Origin: Pseudomonas sp. PGPPP3 | GTDB taxonomy: Bacteria; Pseudomonadota; Gammaproteobacteria; Pseudomonadales; Pseudomonadaceae | DNA length: 5,720 nt | Reading direction: 5' to 3' | Assembly (NCBI GenBank): GCA_002256055.1 | Contig: NKIE01000206.1 | Span: 1 to 5,720, forward strand | Shown: positions 1 through 5,720 of the stretch, piece after piece | How positions within the stretch are numbered: the first letter of the stretch is position 1 | How the letters are laid out: every line of letters begins with the position of its first letter | Notes under the pieces: model-generated | Seen by the model: only the letters and a program-made list of their open reading frames with translations | The model's database searches: none | Told to the model about the DNA's origin: nothing | Position numbers and translations under genes: made by a program

Positions 1-2829
1 GCCCTTGCTCACGCCTTCGTCGCGGACCTTGTGGTTCAGCTCGCCGAGGAAGTCGACCTCGTGCTGGGTGTTCCAGTTGATGCCCTTGCCGCCGTTGCCG
101 TTCTTGTCCAGCAATGGGCCGAGGGAGCTGAACTTCTTGTACACGTTCGGGTAGTCACGCTCGACTACGCGCATGTTCGGACAGTTCTTGCCCGGAATCG
201 GCGCTTCGCCTGCGGTTTTCCAATCGATGCCACCAAACGGCTGGGCCAGTTCGCCCGGGCTGTCGTGCAGCAACGGAGTGGTGACCAGGTCCTGCTCGAC
301 GCCGAGGTGGCCTACGGACATTTCCGAGAAGCGCTTGGCGATGCCCTTGTAGATTTCCCAGTCGGAACGCGATTCCCACGCCGGATCAATGGCCGCCGAC
401 AGCGGGTGAATGAACGGGTGCATGTCCGAGGTGTTCATGTCGTCTTTCTCGTACCAGGTTGCCGTCGGCAACACGATGTCCGAGTAGACGCAGGTGGAGG
501 ACATGCGGAAGTCCAGAGTGGTGACCAGATCGAGCTTGCCGATCGCGCCTTCGTCCACCCACTCGACATCGTTGGGCTTGAAGCCGCCACGCTTGCCGAG
601 GTCTTCGTTCATCACGCCGTTCTTGGTGCCCAGCAAGTACTTGAGCATGTACTCGTGACCCTTGCCCGAGCTGCCCAGAAGGTTGGAACGCCAGATAAAC
701 ATGTTGCGCGGGAAGTTGTTCGGGTGATCCGGCTGCTCACAGGAGAAGCGAAGCGAACCGTCCTGCAACGACTTGGTCACGTAATCGACCGGCGACATAC
801 CGGCTGCGGCCGCGTCACGTGTGATCTGCAACGGGTTGCGATTGAGCTGTGGCGCGCTCGGCAACCAGCCGCCACGTTCGGCGCGGATGTTGTAGTCCAG
901 GGCGTGCTCGGGGAACTGCGACTTGTCGGCCAGCGGCGAGAGCACTTCGTGCATGCTCATCTTCTCGTGGCGCCACTGCGAACTGTGGTTGTAGAAGAAG
1001 CTGGTGCCGTTCATCTGCCGTGGTGCCGGGCTCCAGTCCAGGCCGAAGGCCAATGGCAACCAACCGCACTGCGGACGCAGTTTTTCCTGCCCTACATAGT
1101 GAGCCCAGCCACCGCCGGTCTGACCTACGCAACCACACAACATCAGCATGTTGATCAGGCCGCGGTAGTTCATGTCCATGTGGTACCAGTGGTTCATCGC
1201 CGCACCGACGATGATCATGGAACGACCCTTGGTCTTGTCGGCGTTGTCAGCGAACTCACGGGCGATCTGGATCGCCTTCTCACGGCTGACGCCGGTGATC
1301 AGTTCCTGCCAGGCTGGGGTGCCCGGTACGCTGGCATCGTTGTAGTCCTTGGCGACGTTGCTGCCACCCAGGCCACGGTCGATGGCCAGGTTGGCGGCCG
1401 AGAGGTCAAACACGGTGGCGACCTTCGCCTGGCTACCGTCAGCCAGGGTGATGGTGCGCACCGGCACACGACGCAGTTGCACGGCTTCGCCGGCCACGTG
1501 CTGGAAGTGCTCGTGGGTCTGGCCGCCGAAATACGGGAACGCCACTTCGGCCACGCCTTCGCCGATCAGGCTCAGTTGCAGGTCGATCTCGCGGCCTTCG
1601 CCGCCTTCCAGGGCCTGGATGTTCCACTTGCCCTTCTGGCCCCAGCGGTAGCCGATCGAACCCAGCGGCGACACCAGCTCATTGCTGTTGGCGTCCAGGG
1701 CGATGGTTTTCCACTCGGGGTTGTTCTCTTGACCGAGGTTGTCGGCGAGGTCGGAGGCACGCAGGAAGCGGTCCGGCTGGTAGCTACCCTCAGCGTGATC
1801 CTTGAGCAGCACCAGCACCGGCAAGTCGGTGTAGCGCTTGGCGTAATCCTTGAAGTAGGCGCTCGGCTTGTCGAGGTGGAACTCTTTGAAAATAACGTGG
1901 TTGAACGCCTGCGCCAGCGCCGCATCTGTGCCCTGCTTGGGGTTCAGCCAGAGGTCGGTGAGCTTGGCCACCTCGGAGTAGTCCGGGGTGATGGAGACGG
2001 TCTTGGTGCCCTTGTAACGCACTTCGGTGAAGAAGTGCGCATCCGGCGTGCGCGTCTGCGGCACGTTGGAGCCCCAGGCGATGATGTAGTTGGAGTTGTA
2101 CCAGTCGGCCGATTCCGGCACGTCGGTCTGCTCGCCCCACACCTGCGGCGAGGCTGGCGGCAAGTCGCAGTACCAGTCGTAGAAGCTCAGGCACACGCCG
2201 CCAATCAGCGACAGGTAACGAGAACCCGCGGCATAGCTGACCATCGACATGGCCGGGATCGGCGAGAAGCCGACCACGCGGTCCGGGCCGTGCTGCTTGA
2301 CGGTGTAAACGTTGGCCGCGGCGATGATTTCATTGGCTTCGTCCCAGCTGGAACGAATAAAGCCACCCATGCCGCGTTTGCTCTTGTACGACTCGGCCTT
2401 GACCGGGTCGGAGACGATGCTGGCCCAAGCCTCCACCGGCGCCATGGTCAGGCGCGCTTCACGCCACAACTTGAGCAGCGGCTTGCGGATTTTCGGGTAC
2501 TTCAACCGATTGGCGCTGTAGATGTACCAGCTGTAGCTGGCACCACGGGGACAGCCGCGCGGTTCGTGGTTAGGCAGGTCGTTGCGGGTACGCGGGTAGT
2601 CGGTCTGCTGGGTTTCCCAGGTGATCAGGCCGTTTTTCACGTAGATCTTCCACGAGCAGGAACCCGTGCAGTTCACCCCGTGGGTGGACCGCACGATCTT
2701 GTCGTACTGCCAGCGGGCGCGATAGACGTTTTCCCAGTCGCGGGACTCCTGACGAGTCTCGCCGTGGCCGTCGGCAAATTCACCCTGCTTGCGATTGAAG
2801 AAACGCAGTTGGTCGAGTAAGTGGCTCAT
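1..2829 (-). CDS. narG: Respiratory nitrate reductase alpha subunit NarG (partial, N-terminal 943 codons)
   Basis: NarG is the catalytic subunit of the membrane-bound NarGHI complex. It reduces nitrate to nitrite on the cytoplasmic face of the inner membrane at a Mo-bis-MGD centre, with electrons from quinol through NarI and NarH. I read all 943 codons and found no stop. The protein matches E. coli NarG closely from the first residues. The FS0 [4Fe-4S] ligands are His50, Cys54, Cys58 (HGVNCTGSC) and Cys93 (EPRGCPRG), at the same positions as in E. coli counted from Met1. The molybdenum ligand is Asp222 in WYCDLPPAS. Other conserved blocks are WGEQTDVPESADW, HWYHMDMNYRGL and TATWYEKDDMNTSDMHPF. 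The start at 2829 has a GAGGAAA Shine-Dalgarno six to seven bases upstream and aligns with the family N-terminus, including the vestigial Tat-like segment that is not cleaved. The family length is about 1,250 residues, so roughly 300 C-terminal residues lie beyond the left edge; this is window truncation, not gene decay. It is the third gene of the operon, with narHJI expected next. Confidence 0.98.
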   Translation of the reverse strand, partial: MSHLLDQLRFFNRKQGEFADGHGETRQESRDWENVYRARWQYDKIVRSTHGVNCTGSCSWKIYVKNGLITWETQQTDYPRTRNDLPNHEPRGCPRGASYSWYIYSANRLKYPKIRKPLLKLWREARLTMAPVEAWASIVSDPVKAESYKSKRGMGGFIRSSWDEANEIIAAANVYTVKQHGPDRVVGFSPIPAMSMVSYAAGSRYLSLIGGVCLSFYDWYCDLPPASPQVWGEQTDVPESADWYNSNYIIAWGSNVPQTRTPDAHFFTEVRYKGTKTVSITPDYSEVAKLTDLWLNPKQGTDAALAQAFNHVIFKEFHLDKPSAYFKDYAKRYTDLPVLVLLKDHAEGSYQPDRFLRASDLADNLGQENNPEWKTIALDANSNELVSPLGSIGYRWGQKGKWNIQALEGGEGREIDLQLSLIGEGVAEVAFPYFGGQTHEHFQHVAGEAVQLRRVPVRTITLADGSQAKVATVFDLSAANLAIDRGLGGSNVAKDYNDASVPGTPAWQELITGVSREKAIQIAREFADNADKTKGRSMIIVGAAMNHWYHMDMNYRGLINMLMLCGCVGQTGGGWAHYVGQEKLRPQCGWLPLAFGLDWSPAPRQMNGTSFFYNHSSQWRHEKMSMHEVLSPLADKSQFPEHALDYNIRAERGGWLPSAPQLNRNPLQITRDAAAAGMSPVDYVTKSLQDGSLRFSCEQPDHPNNFPRNMFIWRSNLLGSSGKGHEYMLKYLLGTKNGVMNEDLGKRGGFKPNDVEWVDEGAIGKLDLVTTLDFRMSSTCVYSDIVLPTATWYEKDDMNTSDMHPFIHPLSAAIDPAWESRSDWEIYKGIAKRFSEMSVGHLGVEQDLVTTPLLHDSPGELAQPFGGIDWKTAGEAPIPGKNCPNMRVVERDYPNVYKKFSSLGPLLDKNGNGGKGINWNTQHEVDFLGELNHKVRDEGVSKG

Positions 2830-2833
2830 TTTC

Positions 2834-2840
2834 TTTCCTC
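2834..2840 (-). promoter_or_regulatory. Shine-Dalgarno sequence of narG
   Basis: GAGGAAA on the minus strand, with its AGGA core (2836-2839) six bases from the ATG at 2829. It fixes the narG start and agrees with the family N-terminus. The hairpin at 2845-2871 ends four bases upstream. Confidence 0.8.
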
Positions 2841-2844
2841 TCAG

Positions 2845-2871
2845 GCCGGCGGCGAAATAGCCGCCACCGGC
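2845..2871 (-). repeat. GC-rich stem-loop in the transcript just upstream of the narG ribosome binding site
   Basis: The two 10-nt arms are 2862-2871 (GCCGGUGGCG in the transcript) and 2845-2854 (CGCCGCCGGC). They form ten pairs including one U-G wobble, around the 7-nt loop GCUAUUU. A shifted pairing (GGCGGC with GCCGCC) is also possible. The 3' foot is only four bases from the GAGGAAA Shine-Dalgarno, and no run of U follows. An intrinsic terminator is therefore unlikely. An mRNA processing or stability element, or a structure affecting narG translation, is plausible but inferred. Confidence 0.6.
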
Positions 2872-2906
2872 ACAGTCAATAACGGTTCAGGCGTTGACCC
2901 AGATTC

Positions 2907-4322
2907 TTAACAAGGCATCTCTGCGCCTTTGCGTGCATAGCTCCACCAGGTCAGCAAAATGCAGCTGACGTAGAAGCCGATGAACACATACAGGGCCATT
3001 TGCGGGCCGCCGGTCAGGGCCATCGAAGAGCCAAAGGATTTCGGGATAAAGAAGGCGCCGTAGGCCGCAATGGCCGAGCTGAAGCCCAATACGGCAGCGG
3101 CTTCCTTACCGGCGTTCTTGCCGGCCTGCTCCTGGGCTTGCTTCGATTGCCCGGCGCTGAGGCGTTCGTGCAGGGTGCGGAAGATCACCGGGATCATGCG
3201 AAAGGTCGAACCGTTGCCCACACCGGTGGTGACGAACAGCAACATGAACATGGCCAGGAAGCCGTAGAAGCTGCCTTCACTGCCGGCCTGCGGCAGAAAG
3301 TGCAGGACGCCAAACACCGCAGCGATCATCACCACGAAGTTCCACAGGGTGACGCGGGCGCCGCCCATCTTGTCGGCCAGCCAGCCGCCGACCGGGCGAA
3401 TCAACGCGCCAACCAAGGGTCCCAGGAAGGCGAACTTGAGCGGATCGACGCCCGGAAACTGGGTCTTGATCAGCATCGGGAAGCCGGCGGCAAAGCCAAT
3501 GAACGAACCGAAGGTGGCCAGGTACAACCAGCACATCAACCAGTTGTGCTTGCGCTTGAAGATCACCGCCTGCTCGCTGAACGAGGCCTTGGCGCTGGAC
3601 AGGTCATTCATGCCAAACCAGGCCGCAATGGTCACTGCGAGGATGAACGGCACCCAGATAAAGCCGGCGTTCTGCAACCACAGCTGGCTGCCGTCTGGCA
3701 GATTCTGCGGGGCACCACCAAGGGCACCGAAGATACCCAGGGAGATCACCAGCGGTACGCCGAACTGCATCACCGACACACCGAGGTTACCCAGGCCCGC
3801 GTTCATCCCCAGTGCAGTGCCCTGCTGGGCCTTGGGGTAGAAGAAGCTGATGTTGGACATGCTCGACGCGAAGTTACCGCCACCGAAACCGCACAACAGG
3901 GCGATCAGCACGAAGACGTTGTAGGAGGTGTTCGGGTCCTGCACGGCAAACCCCATCCACAGCGCCGGTGCCAGCAAGGACGCAGTGCTCAGGGCCGTCC
4001 AGCGGCGGCCGCCGAAGATCGGCACCATAAACGAATAGAAGATCCGCAAGGTGGCACCGGACAGGCCCGGCAAAGCCGCCAGCCAGAACAGCTGATCCGT
4101 GGTAAAGGTGAAGCCGATGCTGTTGAGACGGACGATCACCGTGCTCCACACCATCCATACCGCGAACGCCAACAGCAGCGCCGGGATTGAGATCCACAGG
4201 TTGCGGGTGGCAATCGCCTTGCCGCCGGCGGCCCAGAAGTGACTGTCCTCCGGGCGCCAGTCGGTAATCACCGGCCCCTGTTTGGGCACTGCGCCCGTCA
4301 CCGCATTTTTTGTGGCTGACAT
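2907..4322 (-). CDS. narK2: NarK2, type II NarK/NarU-like nitrate/nitrite transporter (MFS)
   Basis: A 471-residue inner-membrane transporter of the major facilitator superfamily, nitrate/nitrite porter family, collinear with E. coli NarK (463 residues). About twelve membrane segments are visible, the first near residues 43-65 and the last near 441-462. The cytoplasmic N-terminus carries the typical VITDWRPEDSHFW stretch. The substrate-binding residues of E. coli NarK are all present with a constant offset of four: Arg93, Phe151, Asn179, Tyr267, Phe271 and Arg309. The first nitrate signature spans about 145-182 (GGGNFASSMSNISFFYP through AGLGNLGVS) and the second about 366-382 (TTGVGNGSTFRM). 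The polar loop at about 383-408 between TM10 and TM11 is typical of this type. Family members exchange nitrate for nitrite or co-transport nitrate; in P. aeruginosa, NarK2 is the main transporter needed for denitrifying growth. The ATG at 4322 has AGGAGA at 4329-4334, six bases upstream. It follows narK1 by 20 nt, so it is co-transcribed. Confidence 0.95.
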   Translation of the reverse strand: MSATKNAVTGAVPKQGPVITDWRPEDSHFWAAGGKAIATRNLWISIPALLLAFAVWMVWSTVIVRLNSIGFTFTTDQLFWLAALPGLSGATLRIFYSFMVPIFGGRRWTALSTASLLAPALWMGFAVQDPNTSYNVFVLIALLCGFGGGNFASSMSNISFFYPKAQQGTALGMNAGLGNLGVSVMQFGVPLVISLGIFGALGGAPQNLPDGSQLWLQNAGFIWVPFILAVTIAAWFGMNDLSSAKASFSEQAVIFKRKHNWLMCWLYLATFGSFIGFAAGFPMLIKTQFPGVDPLKFAFLGPLVGALIRPVGGWLADKMGGARVTLWNFVVMIAAVFGVLHFLPQAGSEGSFYGFLAMFMLLFVTTGVGNGSTFRMIPVIFRTLHERLSAGQSKQAQEQAGKNAGKEAAAVLGFSSAIAAYGAFFIPKSFGSSMALTGGPQMALYVFIGFYVSCILLTWWSYARKGAEMPC

Positions 4323-4342
4323 GGTCTTTCTCCTAGAACGAA

Positions 4343-5605
4343 TCAGGCGTCGCCAGGCAGCGGGCTTTGTGCCCCGCTACCCATCATTGGGGTTTTGCGC
4401 ACTTCGCTGAGGTACATCCAGATCAGCGAGACCCAGACCACTCCGTACATCAACATGAAGCAGGACGAGCGCACGCCGGTGAGGTCCACCAGGGCGCCAA
4501 ACATGATCGGCAGGACGAAACCACCCAGGCCGCCGGCCAGGCCGACGATGCCGGAGATGGCGCCCATGTTTTCTGGGTAGTCGTTGGAGATGTACTTGAA
4601 CACCGAGGCCTTGCCGAAGGCGAAGGCGATACCAACCACAAACAGCAGCACGGTGAAGACAGTAGGGCTCAGGCCAATATGGAAGTTCTGCGGGCCGTTG
4701 ACGGTCTGCACCACCATCTCGGTCGGCGGATAGGAGAGCAGGAACAGGCAGATCCAGCTCACCCACATCACCCACCAGGTCACGCTGTGGGCGCCCCACT
4801 TGTCCGACATCCAGCCGCCAAAAGCGCGCAACACACCACCCGGCAGGGAGAAGCAGGCTGCCAGCAGCGCGGCGGTTTGCAGGTTGAAGCCATATTCGGC
4901 CACGTAGTACTTAGTCATCCACAGGGCCAGAGCCACATAACCGCCGAAGACGATCGAGTAGTACTGGCAGTAGCGCCACACTTTCGGATCTTTCAGGGTG
5001 CGTAGCTGATCGGCCAGCGACACCGAACTCGGCACGCGATGCGCCTTGTTCTCATAGGTGGTAAACCAGAACAGCAGCGCGGTGATGAACATGATCGCCG
5101 AGTAGACCTTGGGCACCATCTGCCAACTGGCGGCAGCGATGATGGCCGGGGCGACAAACTTGGTCACAGCAGCACCGGCGTTACCGGCACCGAATATACC
5201 CATGGCCGTGCCTTGGGTAGATTTATCAAACCACTTGGCGACGTAGGCAATGCCCACCGAGAACGAGCCGCCGGCCAGGCCGACAAACAGGCCGAGGACC
5301 AGGAAGTGCCAGTACTCAGTGGCCAGGCTGATCATGTAGATCGGCAGCACGCACACCAGCATCAGAATAAAGAACACAATGCGCCCACCGCACTTGTCGG
5401 TCAGCAAGCCCAGCGGCAGACGAATCAGCGAGCCGGTCAGCACCGGTGTGGCAGCCAGCAAGCCGAACTGGGTTTCGTTCAGCTGCAGCAGCTCCTTAAC
5501 CGGCACACCAAGGACGGCGAACATCATCCAAACCATGAAACAGACCGTGAATGCCAGGGTACTCATCCCCAACACCAAGCCTTGTTGAACGTTCACACTC
5601 GCCAT
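4343..5605 (-). CDS. narK1: NarK1, type I nitrate transporter (MFS)
   Basis: A 420-residue inner-membrane MFS protein of the nitrate/nitrite porter family. It belongs to the shorter type I branch: it has only a short N-terminal tail and lacks the DWRPED stretch and the long TM10-TM11 loop of its neighbour. Key positions aligning with the nitrate site are Arg62 (TM2, GSLIRLPLG), Phe115, Asn142 (GAGNAGA), Tyr216, Phe220 and Arg260 (TM8, GGVLRAFGGW). Signature 1 covers about 109-150 and signature 2 about 331-363 (GKASVFKYI through GLAGGLGGF). MFS loop motifs GLLTDKCGGR (67-75) and GWMSDKWGAHS (264-274) are present. Type I NarK is regarded as a proton-nitrate symporter, by comparison with the first half of Paracoccus NarK; that mechanism is inferred here. 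In P. aeruginosa, NarK1 is less important than NarK2. The ATG at 5605 has AGGAGT at 5611-5616, five bases upstream. It is the first gene of the operon and ends in TGA 20 nt before narK2. Confidence 0.93.
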   Translation of the reverse strand: MASVNVQQGLVLGMSTLAFTVCFMVWMMFAVLGVPVKELLQLNETQFGLLAATPVLTGSLIRLPLGLLTDKCGGRIVFFILMLVCVLPIYMISLATEYWHFLVLGLFVGLAGGSFSVGIAYVAKWFDKSTQGTAMGIFGAGNAGAAVTKFVAPAIIAAASWQMVPKVYSAIMFITALLFWFTTYENKAHRVPSSVSLADQLRTLKDPKVWRYCQYYSIVFGGYVALALWMTKYYVAEYGFNLQTAALLAACFSLPGGVLRAFGGWMSDKWGAHSVTWWVMWVSWICLFLLSYPPTEMVVQTVNGPQNFHIGLSPTVFTVLLFVVGIAFAFGKASVFKYISNDYPENMGAISGIVGLAGGLGGFVLPIMFGALVDLTGVRSSCFMLMYGVVWVSLIWMYLSEVRKTPMMGSGAQSPLPGDA

Positions 5606-5637
5606 GACGGACTCCTAATCCGGTTACCATGGCTCGC

Positions 5638-5643
5638 ACACTA
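5638..5643 (-). promoter_or_regulatory. Candidate -10 element of the narK1 promoter
   Basis: TAGTGT on the minus strand matches TATAAT at positions 1, 2 and 6. It was chosen because its spacing from the ANR/DNR box gives the standard class II geometry (box at -41.5, start near 5631). The hexamer alone would be too weak to call. Confidence 0.35.
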
Positions 5644-5665
5644 GGTAGTCAGAGGCCGGGCAAAA

Positions 5666-5679
5666 TTGACCTGGGTCAA
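5666..5679. promoter_or_regulatory. ANR/DNR (FNR-type) binding site
   Basis: TTGACCTGGGTCAA has perfectly inverted half-sites, TTGAC and GTCAA, separated by four bases. The CRP/FNR-family consensus is TTGAT-N4-ATCAA, so there is one symmetric change per half. This form is accepted by ANR and DNR in Pseudomonas. Its centre is about 67 bases from the narK1 ATG. It is the likely switch for anaerobic and nitrogen-oxide-dependent expression of the whole operon. Confidence 0.85.
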
Positions 5680-5692
5680 GTCGCACCCAGGT
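5669..5692. repeat. Inverted repeat overlapping the ANR/DNR box
   Basis: ACCTGGGT (5669-5676) is repeated as its exact reverse complement ACCCAGGT (5685-5692), with eight bases between. The left arm lies inside the ANR/DNR box, so the central bases of the box are copied in inverted orientation just upstream with respect to narK1. With a start near 5631 the repeat is not transcribed, so any role would be at the DNA level. It could also be chance in a short GC-rich region. Confidence 0.6.
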
Positions 5693-5720
5693 GACAAACC
5701 CCTTCCCTGCGCCCCTCTAC

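Larger units (their letters stand above)
2830..2906 (-). other. narK2-narG intercistronic region
   Basis: This 77-nt spacer lies between the narK2 TAA stop and the narG start and is much longer than the 20-nt narK1-narK2 gap. It holds a GC-rich stem-loop (2845-2871) and the narG Shine-Dalgarno (2834-2840). There is no U-tract after the hairpin and no convincing promoter, so read-through from narK2 into narG is the simplest reading. The segment near the narK2 stop contains CTGGGTCAA on the minus strand, which resembles one arm of the upstream ANR-type box but lacks the second half-site. Confidence 0.75.
5606..5720 (-). promoter_or_regulatory. nar operon promoter region
   Basis: This 115-nt non-coding stretch lies upstream of narK1. 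It contains an ANR/DNR-type box centred between 5672 and 5673. If the box acts at -41.5 (class II), the transcript would start near 5631. The hexamer TAGTGT at 5638-5643 then sits at the -10 position and keeps the three most conserved bases of TATAAT (T1, A2, T6). The leader would be about 25 nt. No good -35 is seen, as expected for an activator-dependent promoter. In P. aeruginosa the matching region lies between narK1 and divergent narXL and is also controlled by NarL and IHF. Here I see only six-of-seven matches to the NarL heptamer (TACCTAG on the minus strand at 5641-5647; AACCCCT on the plus strand at 5697-5703) and no IHF site, so those sites may lie outside the window. Confidence 0.7.

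Noticed and set aside
1572..2194. Minus-strand open frames in other registers inside narG (1572-1925 and 1790-2194), considered as a sign of a frameshift.
   Set aside because: The narG register itself is open across this whole stretch and matches NarG continuously, so these are out-of-frame shadows.
31..2820. A 929-codon open frame on the plus strand.
   Set aside because: It lies exactly codon-for-codon opposite narG. In GC-rich genes, codons TTA, CTA and TCA are rare, so this antisense register stays open. The translation is not like a known protein and the opposite strand encodes unmistakable NarG.
2845..2871. The narK2-narG hairpin as an intrinsic terminator.
   Set aside because: No U-rich run follows the stem; the narG Shine-Dalgarno follows immediately, which fits read-through.
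2894..2907. A possible second ANR/DNR box upstream of narG (TTGACCCAGATTCT).
   Set aside because: The first half-site is intact and the first nine bases equal one strand of the upstream box, but the second half (ATTCT) does not match GTCAA or ATCAA. It also overlaps the narK2 stop codon.
3000..4190. A 396-codon plus-strand open frame opposite narK2.
   Set aside because: It is an antisense shadow: low-complexity, rich in H, Q, R and G, with no domain or convincing start, while narK2 on the other strand shows full family signatures.
4367..5644. Two plus-strand open frames (4367-5005 and 5039-5644) opposite narK1.
   Set aside because: Same antisense effect; compositionally biased translations with no recognisable domain.

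Overview
The window is the 5' part of a respiratory (denitrification-type) nitrate reductase operon, read entirely from the minus strand. From right to left it holds a promoter region, a type I nitrate transporter (narK1), a type II nitrate/nitrite transporter (narK2), and the first 943 codons of narG, the catalytic subunit of membrane-bound nitrate reductase. narG runs off the left edge, and the rest of narG, narH, narJ and narI are expected just beyond it. This order, narK1-narK2-narGHJI, is the one known from Pseudomonas aeruginosa. Together with the high GC content, the protein sequences and a palindromic ANR/DNR-type site, it points to a Pseudomonas species or close relative. Neither species nor subgroup can be fixed from this sequence alone.

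Region by region: 5606-5720 is non-coding and carries a perfect-half-site ANR/DNR/FNR box (5666-5679) at a distance that suits class II activation, a weak -10, and a short leader before narK1. narK1 (5605-4343) and narK2 (4322-2907) are separated by 20 nt and have good Shine-Dalgarno sequences. A 77-nt gap with a GC-rich hairpin directly upstream of the narG ribosome binding site separates narK2 from narG (2829-1). All three frames are intact; I found no stop or frameshift in the 943 codons of narG.

The genes act together. The NarK proteins carry nitrate in across the inner membrane and, by family knowledge, exchange it for nitrite. NarG, working with NarH and NarI, reduces nitrate to nitrite in the cytoplasm using quinol electrons. 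Transcription is expected under low oxygen through ANR/DNR, with nitrate sensing by NarXL, which usually lies divergently upstream, to the right of this window.

The long plus-strand open frames (for example 31-2820) are codon-register mirror images of the nar genes and are not genes. I see no mobile element, CRISPR array, RNA gene or undescribed system. The points most worth checking are the overlapping palindromes in the promoter and the hairpin beside the narG ribosome binding site.
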